Shown here piece by piece: positions 17,448 to 27,250 of a stretch of 64,000 nucleotides of DNA. The notes under the pieces were generated by a model. It did not search any database. It had not been told where the DNA came from and saw only the letters and a list, made by a program, of their open reading frames with translations. Numbering within the stretch: the stretch's first letter is position 1; every line of letters begins with the position of its first letter. Source of the stretch: Pseudomonas sp. BGr12 (GTDB lineage Bacteria > Pseudomonadota > Gammaproteobacteria > Pseudomonadales > Pseudomonadaceae); assembly GCF_030272895.1 (NCBI RefSeq), contig NZ_JALRNF010000002.1, positions 158,184 through 222,183 on the forward strand, read 5' to 3'. Position numbers and translations under genes: made by a program.

Positions 17448-19010
17448 ATGTTGGACGCCACGCTTAAAACTCAGTTGAAAGCCTACCTGGAGCGGGTCAC
17501 TCAGCCGATCGAGATCGTCGCTTCCCTCGATGACGGCGCGAAATCCCGCGAATTGCGCGACCTGCTGGTGGAAATTGCCAGCCTGTCGACCCTCATTACC
17601 TTGCGCGAGGACGGCAACGACGCCCGTCGCCCGTCGTTCTCGCTCAATCGCCCGGGAGCCGATATCAGCCTGCGCTTTGCCGGCATCCCCATGGGCCACG
17701 AATTCACCTCGCTGGTGCTCGCCCTGCTGCAGGTCGGCGGTCATCCGTCCAAGGCCAGCGCGGAAGTGATCGAGCAGATCAGCGCACTCAAGGGTGAGTT
17801 CAACTTCGAAACCTACTTCTCGCTGTCGTGCCAGAACTGCCCGGACGTGGTCCAGGCGCTGAACCTGATGGCGGTGCTCAACCCCAATGTGCGGCATGTC
17901 GCCATCGACGGTGCGCTGTTCCAGGCCGAAGTCGAGTCGCGCAAGGTCATGGCCGTGCCGAGCGTCTACCTCAATGGCGAAGTGTTCGGCCAGGGGCGCA
18001 TGGGCCTGGAAGAGATCCTCGGCAAGCTGGACACCAGCGCCGGCGAACGCCAGGCAGAGAAAATCAACGCCAAGGACGCCTTCGATGTGCTGGTGGTCGG
18101 CGGTGGCCCGGCCGGCGCCGCGGCGGCCATCTATGCGGCCCGTAAAGGCATCCGCACCGGCGTGGCTGCCGAGCGCTTCGGCGGCCAGGTGCTCGACACC
18201 ATGGCTATCGAGAACTTCATCTCGGTCCAGGAAACCGAAGGGCCGAAACTGGCCATGGCCCTGGAAGAACACGTCAAGCAGTACGACGTCGACATCATGA
18301 ACCTGCAGCGCGGTGAAGCGCTGATCCCGGCTACCGACGGCGGTCTGCACGAAGTGCGCCTGGCCAGTGGCGCCTCGCTCAAGGCCAAGACCGTGATCCT
18401 GGCCACCGGTGCCCGCTGGCGCGAAATGAACGTGCCGGGCGAGAAGGAATACCGCAGCCGTGGCGTGGCCTACTGCCCGCACTGCGATGGCCCGCTATTC
18501 AAGGGCAAGCGCGTGGCGGTGATCGGCGGTGGCAACTCCGGCGTGGAAGCGGCCATTGACCTGGCGGGCATCGTCGCCCAGGTGACCCTGATCGAGTTCG
18601 ACAGCCAGCTGCGTGCCGACGCCGTGTTGCAACGCAAGCTGCACAGCCTGCCCAACGTCAAGGTGATCACCGGCGCGCTGACCACCGAAGTGCTGGGCGA
18701 TGGCGAGAAGGTCAACGGCTTGCGCTACAAGGACCGCAACAGCGACGAGCTGCACGACCTGCAACTGGAAGGCATCTTCGTGCAGATCGGCCTGCTGCCC
18801 AACACCGACTGGCTCAAGGGCACGGTCGAGCTGTCGCCGCGGGGCGAGATCATCGTCGACTCCCGTGGCCAGACCAACCTGCCGGGCGTGTTTGCCGCCG
18901 GTGACGTGACCACGGTGCCGTACAAGCAGATCGTGATTGCCGTGGGCGAGGGGGCCAAGGCTTCCCTGGCGGCCTTCGATCATCTGATCCGGACGTCGGC
19001 GCCGGCCTGA
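17448..19010 (+). CDS. ahpF: Alkyl hydroperoxide reductase subunit F
   Basis: NADH-dependent flavoprotein that reduces AhpC. At 520 aa it fits the family. The N-terminal double-thioredoxin-fold domain has C128-QN-C131; the FAD domain starts at [14 protein letters not shown] (about 212); the second redox centre is C343-PH-C346; the C-terminal FAD motif is [18 protein letters not shown] at 17448 with AAGGA upstream. Downstream of ahpC on the same strand, behind an attenuating hairpin. Confidence 0.96.
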   Translation: MLDATLKTQLKAYLERVTQPIEIVASLDDGAKSRELRDLLVEIASLSTLITLREDGNDARRPSFSLNRPGADISLRFAGIPMGHEFTSLVLALLQVGGHPSKASAEVIEQISALKGEFNFETYFSLSCQNCPDVVQALNLMAVLNPNVRHVAIDGALFQAEVESRKVMAVPSVYLNGEVFGQGRMGLEEILGKLDTSAGERQAEKINAKDAFDVLVVGGGPAGAAAAIYAARKGIRTGVAAERFGGQVLDTMAIENFISVQETEGPKLAMALEEHVKQYDVDIMNLQRGEALIPATDGGLHEVRLASGASLKAKTVILATGARWREMNVPGEKEYRSRGVAYCPHCDGPLFKGKRVAVIGGGNSGVEAAIDLAGIVAQVTLIEFDSQLRADAVLQRKLHSLPNVKVITGALTTEVLGDGEKVNGLRYKDRNSDELHDLQLEGIFVQIGLLPNTDWLKGTVELSPRGEIIVDSRGQTNLPGVFAAGDVTTVPYKQIVIAVGEGAKASLAAFDHLIRTSAPA

Positions 19011-19018
19011 CGAGCCTT

Positions 19019-19073
19019 ATCGCGGGGCAAGCCCGCTCCCACAGGGCATGTGGGAGCGGGCTTGCCCCGCGAT
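19019..19073. repeat. REP-like inverted pair (type A)
   Basis: ATCGCGGGGCAAGCCCGCTCCCAC and its inverse GTGGGAGCGGGCTTGCCCCGCGAT with a seven-base spacer. It lies between the convergent ahpF and AraC-type genes and probably serves as a bidirectional transcript end. Confidence 0.9.
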
Positions 19074-19084
19074 GCTGTATTCCT

Positions 19085-19915
19085 CTATCCCAGACAAGCA
19101 CGCCGGTACTCTCCCGGCGTCACCCCATAAGCCTGCTTGAACTGCCGGTTCAAATGACTCTGGTCGGAAAACCCCAGGGCAAAGGCCACATTGAACGGCA
19201 GGCAATCATTGCGCAACAACGCCCGGGCACGGCTCAGGCGCCGCTGCTTGAGCCAGGCGTGGGGCGGCAGGCCGGTGGCCTGGCGAAACACCCGGGCGAA
19301 GTGAAACGGCGACAGGTTGACCGCCTCGGCCAGTTCCTGCAGCGAAGGCGGGTAGGCCAGGCGACTGTCCATCAACTCCTTGGCCCGGGCCACGGCGCAG
19401 GGTTCATTACCCGGTTCACGTGCGCTACCGACACGGGCATGACGCTGCACCAGCAGCAATACCGCCTCGCGCCAGGCGGTCTGCTGTTCCAGGGCGCTGG
19501 CGTCGTGCTCGGCCGAGCAGTGCAGGCCGCTGAAGGCCCTGGCCAGTTGAGGATCGTGCAGCACGCTGGCGTCGAAGCTGGGCAGGCCGTCGCGCTTGAG
19601 TTCCAGCTCATCGAGCACACCGGTAATGCGTTCTATCTGCGGGTAGAAACCGCGATAGCGCCAGCCGTGTTCGTGAGCCTTGGCGCCAGTGTGCAACTCG
19701 TCCGGGTGGATCAGCACCATGCTGCCCACCGGTGCCAGGTGCTCGCTGCCACGGTGCCAGAAGCGCTGGGCACCGGACTCGATGATAGTGATCACGTAGC
19801 CTTCATGCACATGGGGGGCGAAACGCTGCTGGACATACTGTGCATGCAGCATCTCGATATCGCCCAAGGCCTGGGCTTGCCAGAAGCGGGTCTGTTCCCG
19901 TGTCGCTGCACTCAT
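19085..19915 (-). CDS. AraC-family regulator coupled to azlCD
   Basis: Regulator of 276 aa: an N-terminal AraC-type cupin (about 15-110, with FAPHVHEGYVITIIESG and HPDELHTG) and a C-terminal double helix-turn-helix (about 180-275, with LQELAEAVNLSPFHFARVFRQATG and FALGFSDQSHLNRQFKQAYGVTPGEYR). Its ATG overlaps the azlD stop as ATGA, so it is the last gene of azlC-azlD-araC. It probably controls this exporter operon in response to an amino acid or related compound (inference). Confidence 0.88.
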   Translation of the reverse strand: MSAATREQTRFWQAQALGDIEMLHAQYVQQRFAPHVHEGYVITIIESGAQRFWHRGSEHLAPVGSMVLIHPDELHTGAKAHEHGWRYRGFYPQIERITGVLDELELKRDGLPSFDASVLHDPQLARAFSGLHCSAEHDASALEQQTAWREAVLLLVQRHARVGSAREPGNEPCAVARAKELMDSRLAYPPSLQELAEAVNLSPFHFARVFRQATGLPPHAWLKQRRLSRARALLRNDCLPFNVAFALGFSDQSHLNRQFKQAYGVTPGEYRRACLG

Positions 19916-20235
19916 GGGCTGCCGTTCAACCACCAGCGGAAAATAAAGAAGCACACCATGCTCACCAGCATGCTGATCAGGGTGCTGCGGGTCAACAGCA
20001 CCAGCACCACGGCCACCACCGAACCCAGCAGGTAGGGGTTGGCCAGGCTCAGGTCGAGCTGGTGTCCGGGCAGGAAGATGATCGGCCCGCAGATCGCGGT
20101 GAGCATGCCCGGTACGGCAAAGCCCAGGAACTGCCGCGCATTGGAGCTCAGGCGCAGGGGCAGGCGTGGTTCGAGGAAGGCGTAGCGGTTGAGGAACACC
20201 AGCACGCCCATGCCGATGATCAAGGCAAAAATCAT
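19912..20235 (-). CDS. azlD: AzlD-family branched-chain amino acid exporter, small subunit
   Basis: Membrane protein of 107 aa with four hydrophobic helices, of the AzlD (YgaH-like) family; RYAFLEPRLPLRLS is typical of this group. It works with AzlC to export branched-chain amino acids or analogues. It overlaps azlC upstream and the AraC-type gene downstream by ATGA at both ends, which gives a tightly coupled operon. Confidence 0.9.
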   Translation of the reverse strand: MIFALIIGMGVLVFLNRYAFLEPRLPLRLSSNARQFLGFAVPGMLTAICGPIIFLPGHQLDLSLANPYLLGSVVAVVLVLLTRSTLISMLVSMVCFFIFRWWLNGSP

Positions 20236-20936
20236 GAGCGTGCTCCGCTGAATTTCTGGCAGATGAAGCCGGCACTCATGCCCAGCAGGCCGGCGGCCAC
20301 CAGGCCGGTTTCCCACTGCCAGAAACTGAACAGCACCGAACTGAACAACGCCACCGCGACGCAGACCACCGTGGGCAGGTTGCGCACCAGCGGGGTGATC
20401 AGCGCGACGAAGGTGGCGACGATGGAAAAGTCCAGGCCCAGCTGGTCCAGGTGCGGGATGTTCTGGCCCAGGATGATCCCGGCCAGGGTGAACAGGTTCC
20501 AGGCAATGTAGAACGTCAGGCCCACCCCCAGGGCGTACCAGCGGTTGAACTGCTGCTGGTCGTACTGGCTGGTCAGGGCGAAGAATTCATCGGTGAGCAA
20601 GAAGCCCAGGCCCAGCCGCCAGCGGGTCGGCAGACCGGAGATCGCCGGGCGCATCGACAGGCCGTAGAGCAGGTGTTGGGAGGTCAGCAGCAGGGTGGTC
20701 AACAGGATCGAGAACAGGTTCGCTCCGCCCTTGATCATGCCGATGGCCACCAGTTGGGCGGCGCCGGCGAAGACGATGGCCGACAGGCCCTGGCCTTCCC
20801 ACGGGGTAAGGTCGGCCTCGATGGCCATGGAACCGGCCAGCAGGCCCCAGGGCGCGACGGCCAGCGACAGCGGCAGGATGGCAACGGCGCCCTGGATGAA
20901 CGCCTGGCGGGCAAAGGGTGGACTGGACATGGACAT
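20232..20936 (-). CDS. azlC: AzlC-family branched-chain amino acid exporter, large subunit
   Basis: Integral membrane protein of 234 aa with about seven hydrophobic segments. Family marks are the early GAVAILPLSLAVAPWGLLAG, FAGAAQLVAIGMI and LLTSQHLLYGLSMRP. Start uncertain: two ATGs (20936, 20930) fit the family, and neither has a clear ribosome site; an ATG at 20966 is less likely. First gene of azlC-azlD-araC. Substrate by family is branched-chain amino acids; not shown here. Confidence 0.88.
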   Translation of the reverse strand: MSMSSPPFARQAFIQGAVAILPLSLAVAPWGLLAGSMAIEADLTPWEGQGLSAIVFAGAAQLVAIGMIKGGANLFSILLTTLLLTSQHLLYGLSMRPAISGLPTRWRLGLGFLLTDEFFALTSQYDQQQFNRWYALGVGLTFYIAWNLFTLAGIILGQNIPHLDQLGLDFSIVATFVALITPLVRNLPTVVCVAVALFSSVLFSFWQWETGLVAAGLLGMSAGFICQKFSGARS

Positions 20937-21034
20937 CTGCAACAACGGGAAAAGGTTGTACAGCATGCCAGAGCCGCACGCGGGTGACTTGAACGATCTT
21001 GCTGTCGGTCATCACCCGTCGGGGTTGGCGTGCC

Positions 21035-21757
21035 TCAGTGATGACTGCTGAGCAAGCGTTGTTGCGCGGCGTAGCAGCCATTGAGGTCCACGGCCTTCTG
21101 CCAGTACGTCTCGCGCTGCTGCGGGTCGAGATTGCCCTGCAGCCGATAGATCTCGGCCTGGTAATCGCGCTGCCGGCCCCACTGCATCGCCAGGCCCTGG
21201 GGCTGTTCGCGGTTGCATTGCAAGCGCAGGGCGGGTTGCGGGTAGTAGGGCGCGAAGCGATTGTTGCGGCTCTGCAGGCTTTCGAGGTCGCGGCGAAACG
21301 CGTTGCTCTGGCGGTAGTCGGCGCACCAGCTTTCGATACCCAGGGCCGCAGGGGCAAAGCCCTGGTTCAGGCTGGTCTGCAACAGCGGGCAGGCCGCCGC
21401 CGGGATCTGCGCGGCCGGCAGGTAGGTCATGTAGTACAGGGCCAGGCGATAGCGTGCAACCGGATGGTCCAGTTCCACGGCCTTTTCCAGCAGGTTCACC
21501 GCCGGCGCCAGGGTGCGTCCCAGGGCCTGGCCTTGTCGAGCCAGGTCCTGGTCGGTGCTGCCGGCCTTGAGGCTGAAGCCGCTGTTCGGGCTGTCGGCCT
21601 GTTCCAGCATTTGCACGGCCTGGCGGTACAACAAGTCGGCGTGGGGGGCGATTTGTGCGCTATCGGCCAGGGCGCTGGCCGGTACCAGTACGGCCATCAG
21701 GCCACGCAACAGGTGCGTGCGTAGCGAGGTGAAACGCGAGGGCGGGCGACTGGGCAT
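21035..21757 (-). CDS. Periplasmic TPR/Sel1-like hypothetical protein
   Basis: Protein of 240 aa with an arginine-containing n-region and a signal peptide (about residues 1-32, ending ALADS from the chosen start). The mature part is alpha-helical, with repeated motifs such as LLEKAVELDHPVARYRLALYY and WQKAVDLNGCYAAQQ that look like degenerate Sel1/TPR units. I do not recognise a specific function. The ATG at 21757 is preferred over a TTG at 21793. Transcribed toward azlC, with about 100 bases between them. Confidence 0.65.
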   Translation of the reverse strand: MPSRPPSRFTSLRTHLLRGLMAVLVPASALADSAQIAPHADLLYRQAVQMLEQADSPNSGFSLKAGSTDQDLARQGQALGRTLAPAVNLLEKAVELDHPVARYRLALYYMTYLPAAQIPAAACPLLQTSLNQGFAPAALGIESWCADYRQSNAFRRDLESLQSRNNRFAPYYPQPALRLQCNREQPQGLAMQWGRQRDYQAEIYRLQGNLDPQQRETYWQKAVDLNGCYAAQQRLLSSHH

Positions 21758-21880
21758 GAAAATACAGGTGCGGCGGTAATATTCAGGGTTCAATCCGACT
21801 GTCCATAGTGGGGTTCGAGGGGCCTGGAATTAAGTCGGACATTCTAACCATTGTAGGACCTGGTCGAAACCTGATTAGGG

Positions 21881-22498
21881 TCAAGGCAACAGAATGTTGA
21901 GATTGTAGATCAGGCCGACGGTGGCGATCACCAGTAGCAGTGCACCGCTGGTCAGGCTGATCAGGCGCCGATGGCGTGGGCTCACCAGCCGTGCGGTAAG
22001 GAAAATGTATAGACCGAGGATGCTCAGGTCGATGGCGATCCAGACCAGCGAGAGCAGTACCAGGCTGTGATTGATATAGGCAGTGACTTGTATGAACTGA
22101 GGAAAAAAGGCCACAAAGAACAGGATGTCCTTGGGGTTCGACAGCCCGACCACGAAACCTTGCCACAGGCCGCTGCGCTGTGTCGGGGCCACGGCGGCAA
22201 CCGGGATGTCGCTCAGGGCCTCGGGCAGGCTGGCGATCGCCAGGTAACCGATGAACAGGCAGCCAAGCAGGCTCAAGGCGGCCAGCCAGCGCGGGTCGAT
22301 GACCGCACTGGTGAGAATCACGCTGGCGGCCACGGCGATCAGTACCAGCGAGGCCGCATTGGTGCCCAGGGCGGTCAGCAAGGCCCGGCGGCGACCGGCG
22401 CTGGCCGTGGTGTTGATGACCAGGGCCACCACCGGACCGGGGGTGGCGATCAAGAGCAAAACGGTCAGGGCGTAGGTCAACAGCAGGGCGGTGTTCAT
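21881..22498 (-). CDS. LysE/RhtB-family amino acid exporter
   Basis: Inner-membrane exporter of 205 aa with about six helices. The N-terminal IATPGPVVALVINT (the family PGP motif) and the mid GLSNPKDILFFVAFFPQF are diagnostic of LysE/RhtB. It is divergent from the LysR-family gene at 22610, with 111 bases between, the usual exporter/regulator pairing. The exported amino acid is unknown. Confidence 0.9.
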   Translation of the reverse strand: MNTALLLTYALTVLLLIATPGPVVALVINTTASAGRRRALLTALGTNAASLVLIAVAASVILTSAVIDPRWLAALSLLGCLFIGYLAIASLPEALSDIPVAAVAPTQRSGLWQGFVVGLSNPKDILFFVAFFPQFIQVTAYINHSLVLLSLVWIAIDLSILGLYIFLTARLVSPRHRRLISLTSGALLLVIATVGLIYNLNILLP

Positions 22499-22609
22499 GG
22501 CAGGGCTCGTGGCGAAAGGGCAGGCGGGCATTCTCGGCAGCCCCCTGAAGCTTGTAAAACGCCTGTTGCTGTGGCCTTCTATTAGTTTGACTCATGCTTG
22601 AGGCCGGCC

Positions 22610-23530
22610 ATGTCCGAACGAATTCCTGCCCTGCAGGCCCTGCGGGCCTTCGAGGTGGCGGCGCGCTATGGCTCGTTCACCCGTGCCGCCGAGGAACTGG
22701 TGCTCACCCAGGGCGCCATCAGCCACCACATCAAGACCCTCGAGGGCCTGTTCGACTGCGCCTTGTTCGAGCGTCGCGGGCCCAAGCTGTCACTGACCGA
22801 GCCTGGGCGCCTGCTGGCCCAGGAGTTGAAGGTCGGCTTCAAGATCATTGAAAACGCCTGCGGCCTGCTGAAGAAGGACCGCCAGGACATTCGCCTCAAG
22901 GCCCCCTCGACCCTGACCGTGCGCTGGCTGCTCAAGGTGCTGGGCGAGTTTCGCCAGACGCCTTCACCCAGCCGCGTGCAACTGTCCAGCGTGTGGATGG
23001 ACGTCGATCGCGTGGACTTCTACAGCGAACCCTTCGATGCCGCGATCCTGCTGGCCGATGGACGCTTTGCCGCCGATGTCGACAGCCTCAAGCTGTTTGA
23101 CGAGTGGCTGGTGCCGGTCTGCAGCCCGGCCCATGGCGTTGCGAGCGCGCAGGGCCTCGATGCGCTCAACCGCCATGAACTGCTGCACCCCTCACCGGAC
23201 CGGCGCGACTGGCGGCGCTGGCTGACCCGCTTGCAGGCCACCCAGGTGGCACTGGACCGTGGCCAGGTGTTCGACTCCCTCGACCAGGGCATGTCCGCGG
23301 CCCAGCAAGGAGCGGGTGTGGCGGTGGTCGACCTGCTGCTGGCCCACGGCGAACTCGATGGCGGCCAGTTGGTGATGCCGTTTCCCCAGGCCGTGGCGAC
23401 CGGCGAAGGTTATTACCTGGTCTGGCCAAGGACAGCGCCCCAGGCCCACCAGGTACGGGCACTGGGTGAATTCCTGGCCAGTCGGGTGCCTTGCCTGCCG
23501 CAGCAGGGCGTTGACTATTTGTATGACTAA
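22610..23530 (+). CDS. LysR-family regulator (GcvA-like)
   Basis: Regulator of 306 aa. N-terminal winged helix-turn-helix (about 8-65, [25 protein letters not shown] then [11 protein letters not shown]); GcvA-like effector domain follows ([28 protein letters not shown]). Likely controls the divergent LysE-type exporter. Its last eight bases overlap the start of polB, so polB may depend on translation of this gene. Confidence 0.88.
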   Translation: MSERIPALQALRAFEVAARYGSFTRAAEELVLTQGAISHHIKTLEGLFDCALFERRGPKLSLTEPGRLLAQELKVGFKIIENACGLLKKDRQDIRLKAPSTLTVRWLLKVLGEFRQTPSPSRVQLSSVWMDVDRVDFYSEPFDAAILLADGRFAADVDSLKLFDEWLVPVCSPAHGVASAQGLDALNRHELLHPSPDRRDWRRWLTRLQATQVALDRGQVFDSLDQGMSAAQQGAGVAVVDLLLAHGELDGGQLVMPFPQAVATGEGYYLVWPRTAPQAHQVRALGEFLASRVPCLPQQGVDYLYD

Positions 23531-25910
23531 TAGCACCCAGGCAGATGCGCCGCAGGTCCAGCAGGGCTTTGTCCTGACCCGGCACTGGCGCGATACCCCG
23601 AGCGGCACCTGCGTCGAGTTCTGGCTGGCCACCGACCAGGGCCCCCGGCGTCTGCGCCTGCCTGTGCAGACCTCGGTGGCGTTCATTCCCGCTGCCCATG
23701 GCGAGCAGGCCCGGGCATTGCTGCGCGGTGAGCGCGGTGTAGCGCTGCGTGCGCTTGAGTTGCGTGACTTCGAGCAACGTCCGGTGCTGGGGCTGTACTG
23801 CCGCCAGCACCGGCAACTGATACAACTCGACAAGCGCTTGCGCGCCGCCGGGGTGCAGGTCTATGAGGCCGATGTGCGGCCACCCGAGCGCTACCTGATG
23901 GAGCGGTTCATCACCGCGCCGGTCAGTTTCACCGGCACGCCGGACAACGACGGCGTGCTGTGCGAGGCCCAGCTCAAGCCGGCCCCCGACTATCGTCCGA
24001 CCCTGAAGCTGGTGTCGCTGGACATCGAGACCACCGAACGCGGCGAGCTGTATTCCATTGCCCTGGAGGGGTGCGGGCAGCGCCAGGTGTACATGCTCGG
24101 CCCGGCCAACGGCGACCCTGGAGGGATCGATTTCGACCTGGACTACTGCGACAGCCGCGCGCAACTGCTCGAACGCCTGAACGACTGGCTGGCCCTGCAC
24201 GACCCCGATGCAATCATCGGCTGGAACCTGGTGCAGTTCGACCTGCGCATTCTGCAGGCCCACGCCCAGCAGTTGCAGGTGCCGCTTCGCCTGGGGCGTG
24301 GTGGCGAGACGATGGAGTGGCGCGAGCACGGCAGCCGTGCGCATTTCTTTGCCGGTGCCGCCGGCCGCCTGATCATCGACGGCATCGAGGCCCTGCGCTC
24401 GGCGACCTGGAGCTTTCCCTCGTTCAGCCTGGAAAATGTCGCCCAGACCCTGCTGGGCGAAGGCAAGTCGATCGACACGCCGTACCAGCGCATGGATGAA
24501 ATCAACCGCATGTTCGCCGAAGACAAACCGGCGCTGGCCCGCTACAACCTCAAGGACTGCGAACTGGTTACGCGGATTTTCGCCCGTACCGAGATCCTCG
24601 ATTTCTTGCTGGAGCGGGCCACGGTCACCGGCTTGCCGGCCGATCGCAGCGGTGGCTCGGTGGCGGCGTTCTGTCACCTGTACATGCCCTTGATGCATCG
24701 CCAGGGCTTCGTTGCGCCAAACCAGGGCGAGCGCCCGGAAGAGGCCAGCCCGGGTGGCTTCGTCATGGACTCGCGGCCGGGCTTGTACGAGTCGGTGCTG
24801 GTGCTCGACTACAAGAGCCTGTACCCCTCGATCATCCGCACCTTCCTGATCGACCCGCTGGGCCTGGTCGAAGGCTTGCGCGAACCGGGTGACGACACCT
24901 CGGTGGCGGGCTTTCGCGGGGCGCGCTTCTCGCGCACCCGGCATTGCCTGCCGGCGATCGTCGAGCGGGTCTGGCAGGGCCGCGAGGCGGCCAAGCGCGA
25001 GCACAATGCGCCCTTGTCCCAGGCGCTGAAGATCATCATGAATGCCTTCTACGGCGTGCTCGGTTCCAGTGGCTGCCGGTTCTTCGATCCACGCCTGGCG
25101 TCGTCCATCACCCTGCGTGGGCACCAGATCATGCGCCAGACCCGCGAACTGATCGAGGCCCAAGGCTATGCGGTGATCTACGGCGACACCGACTCCACCT
25201 TCGTCTGGTTGAAGAGCGCCCACGACGAAGCAGATGCCGCCGCCATCGGCCGGCGCCTGGTTGCGCAGGTCAACCAATGGTGGCGCGAGCACCTGGGCGA
25301 CACCTTCGCGCTGGAGAGCGCCTTGGAGCTGCAGTACGAGACCCACTACAAACGCTTCCTGATGCCGACCATCCGCGGTGCCGAGGAGGGCAGCAAGAAG
25401 CGCTATGCCGGGTTGGTCCAGCGCGACGACGGGCGAGAGGAGATGGTCTTCAAGGGGCTCGAAAGCGTGCGCACCGACTGGTCGCCGCTGGCCCGGCAGT
25501 TCCAGCAGGACCTGTACGAGCGCATCTTCCGGCGCCAGCCCTACCAGGCCTACCTGCGCGAGTACGTTCGCAAGACCCTGGCCGGCGAGCAGGATGAACT
25601 GCTGATCTACCGCAAGCGCCTGCGCAGGCCTCTGGCCGACTACCAGCGCAACGTCCCGCCCCATGTACGGGCGGCGCGCCTGGCCGATGAGTTCAACGAT
25701 CGCCAGGGCCGTCCACGGCAATACCAGAACGGTGGCTGGATCAGCTACGTGATCACCGTGGCCGGCCCCGAACCATTGGAGACCCGGCATTCGGCGATCG
25801 ACTACGACCACTACCTGACCCGGCAATTGCAGCCGGTGGCCGATGCGATCCTGCCCTTCGTGCAGGACGACTTCACCGCCCTGATCGACCGGCAGCTCGG
25901 GTTGTTCTGA
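23523..25910 (+). CDS. polB: DNA polymerase II (family B)
   Basis: Proofreading, damage-tolerant DNA polymerase of 795 aa (E. coli 783). The exonuclease motifs are intact: DIET at residues 167-170, [10 protein letters not shown], and YNLKDCELV. The polymerase motifs are intact: [10 protein letters not shown] at 429, KIIMNAFYG, and YGDTDS at 553-558, with the two catalytic aspartates. The ATG at 23523 lies inside the end of the LysR gene (eight-base overlap). In E. coli the gene is SOS-induced; I see no LexA box because the start lies within the upstream gene. Confidence 0.95.
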   Translation: MTNSTQADAPQVQQGFVLTRHWRDTPSGTCVEFWLATDQGPRRLRLPVQTSVAFIPAAHGEQARALLRGERGVALRALELRDFEQRPVLGLYCRQHRQLIQLDKRLRAAGVQVYEADVRPPERYLMERFITAPVSFTGTPDNDGVLCEAQLKPAPDYRPTLKLVSLDIETTERGELYSIALEGCGQRQVYMLGPANGDPGGIDFDLDYCDSRAQLLERLNDWLALHDPDAIIGWNLVQFDLRILQAHAQQLQVPLRLGRGGETMEWREHGSRAHFFAGAAGRLIIDGIEALRSATWSFPSFSLENVAQTLLGEGKSIDTPYQRMDEINRMFAEDKPALARYNLKDCELVTRIFARTEILDFLLERATVTGLPADRSGGSVAAFCHLYMPLMHRQGFVAPNQGERPEEASPGGFVMDSRPGLYESVLVLDYKSLYPSIIRTFLIDPLGLVEGLREPGDDTSVAGFRGARFSRTRHCLPAIVERVWQGREAAKREHNAPLSQALKIIMNAFYGVLGSSGCRFFDPRLASSITLRGHQIMRQTRELIEAQGYAVIYGDTDSTFVWLKSAHDEADAAAIGRRLVAQVNQWWREHLGDTFALESALELQYETHYKRFLMPTIRGAEEGSKKRYAGLVQRDDGREEMVFKGLESVRTDWSPLARQFQQDLYERIFRRQPYQAYLREYVRKTLAGEQDELLIYRKRLRRPLADYQRNVPPHVRAARLADEFNDRQGRPRQYQNGGWISYVITVAGPEPLETRHSAIDYDHYLTRQLQPVADAILPFVQDDFTALIDRQLGLF

Positions 25911-25914
25911 GCCT

Positions 25915-25985
25915 GTAGGAGCGGGCTTGACCCGCGATCGCGGTTCGTCAGTGACCTGGTCATCGCGGGACAAGCCCGCTCCTAC
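25915..25985. repeat. REP-like inverted pair (type B, outward)
   Basis: GTAGGAGCGGGCTTGACCCGCGAT at 25915-25938 and ATCGCGGGACAAGCCCGCTCCTAC at 25962-25985. The units are arranged with the TAC ends outside, opposite to the gor-ahpC copy. Paired single-base changes (ACCC and GGGA) keep the core pairing. It sits between convergent polB and the DUF1772 gene. Confidence 0.9.
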
Positions 25986-26014
25986 GAACAGCGTTAAGCG
26001 ATGGCTTCCAGCCG

Positions 26015-26515
26015 TTACGCCTCGCGGACCAACCACAACGCCAGCATCAGCCACGCGGCCGCCGCCAGGGCTGTCACCGTGCGCACGTGGTTCCAGCGGT
26101 TCCAGCCCGGCACATAGCGATGCCAGGCCGCTGCCGCTTCCGGGCTTACCGGGTCGAGGCGGGCCAGGGCCTGGTTCTTCGGCACGTTGAACAGCATCGT
26201 CACCACAATATTGCCGGCCAGGTACAAGGCACTGCCGATCGCCATGCACAGGCTGCCCGGCAACGGCCAGCGCTGGTAGGCCCAGGCCAGCAGCGCCACG
26301 CTGGTGAGTGCGGTACCCAGGAACAACGCCAGGAACAGCCGGTTGAGCACCACCTTGTTGATCGACTGCATGGCCGCGACCGCACTGTGTTCCGGGATGC
26401 GTTCAAGGGCGGTCATGACGAAGTTGGAGAAGGCGAAGAACAGCCCGCCCATCAATCCGCAGCCCAGCGCCGTGGCCAGGATCAGCAGCAACAGCAGGGT
26501 ATCGATGACACTCAT
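26015..26515 (-). CDS. DUF1772 membrane protein
   Basis: Inner-membrane protein of 166 aa with four hydrophobic helices. The family pattern is GLFFAFSNFVMTAL near the N-terminus, FNVPKNQALA in the middle and WHRYVPGWNRWNHVRT before the last helix. Some fungal members are anthrone oxygenases; the bacterial role is unknown. Stands alone, divergent from the DUF4174 gene. Confidence 0.85.
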   Translation of the reverse strand: MSVIDTLLLLLILATALGCGLMGGLFFAFSNFVMTALERIPEHSAVAAMQSINKVVLNRLFLALFLGTALTSVALLAWAYQRWPLPGSLCMAIGSALYLAGNIVVTMLFNVPKNQALARLDPVSPEAAAAWHRYVPGWNRWNHVRTVTALAAAAWLMLALWLVREA

Positions 26516-26689
26516 GGTCTATCCTCAGATTCAGATGTCAGCCTGTTCTGGATGCCTCAAAGGCCTTACATGGAAATCGGAAGTTACCTTTGACTTGTCC
26601 ACGGAATTCGTCCTGTAGTTTAGGCTCGCACCTCGGATCTTTCGTCGCGATCTGTAGTCTTTGATGCATGGAATTTGAAGGAGATGCGC

Positions 26690-27244
26690 ATGCTCGTCCG
26701 GTCATTGACCCTCGCCACCTTGCTGGCCATTGCCGGCCCCGTCCTCGCCGACGACGCCCCCCTGACCCAGGACCTGTACAAGTCCCGCCCCTTGATCATC
26801 ATCGCCCCCAGTACCGCCGACCCGACCTTGCGCGGCCTCAACGAAGCCCTGAAAGATCCGGCCACCAAGAAGGCCTTCGATGAACGCAACCTGGTGCTCT
26901 ACAGCGTGGCCGGGATGGTCGGCAAGCGTGACGACAAGAACCTCGAGCAGCAGACCACCATGGCCCTGATCCGCGAACTCAAGCTGGGCGCGCGTACCGG
27001 CACCCAGGTGATCCTGGTGGGCAAGGATGGCGAGCGGCATGAAATCAAACATGACGGCACGGTGGAACCCGAGTCGATCTTCAAGGCCGTGGATGAGCTG
27101 CCGGCCGCCGAAAAAGCGGTGACTCCACCCCCGGTAGTCACCGCCGCGCCGGTAGCGGAGGCCAAGCCGGGCAAGGATGGCAAACCGGCCAAGCCGGCCA
27201 AACCCGCCAAGCCGGCTGCGCCCCCCAAGCCGCTGGAAGACTGA
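26690..27244 (+). CDS. DUF4174 secreted protein with proline/lysine-rich tail
   Basis: Periplasmic protein of 184 aa. Signal peptide residues 1-20 (ending VLADD). The DUF4174 domain (about 30-130) has a thioredoxin-like layout (RPLIIIAPS near the start, VILVGKDGERH later), but no CxxC. The C-terminus is a low-complexity (PAK)n tail of about 30 residues. The ATG at 26690 has AAGGAG six bases upstream. Function unknown. The 174 bases before it hold no gene. Confidence 0.75.
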   Translation: MLVRSLTLATLLAIAGPVLADDAPLTQDLYKSRPLIIIAPSTADPTLRGLNEALKDPATKKAFDERNLVLYSVAGMVGKRDDKNLEQQTTMALIRELKLGARTGTQVILVGKDGERHEIKHDGTVEPESIFKAVDELPAAEKAVTPPPVVTAAPVAEAKPGKDGKPAKPAKPAKPAAPPKPLED

Positions 27245-27250
27245 CCCGGC

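Noticed and set aside
23166..26249. Very long open frame on the reverse strand across polB (about 1,000 codons).
   Set aside because: It is the codon-bias shadow of polB in a high-GC genome. polB has all catalytic motifs, while the reverse product has no recognisable domain and is rich in Gln, His and Val.
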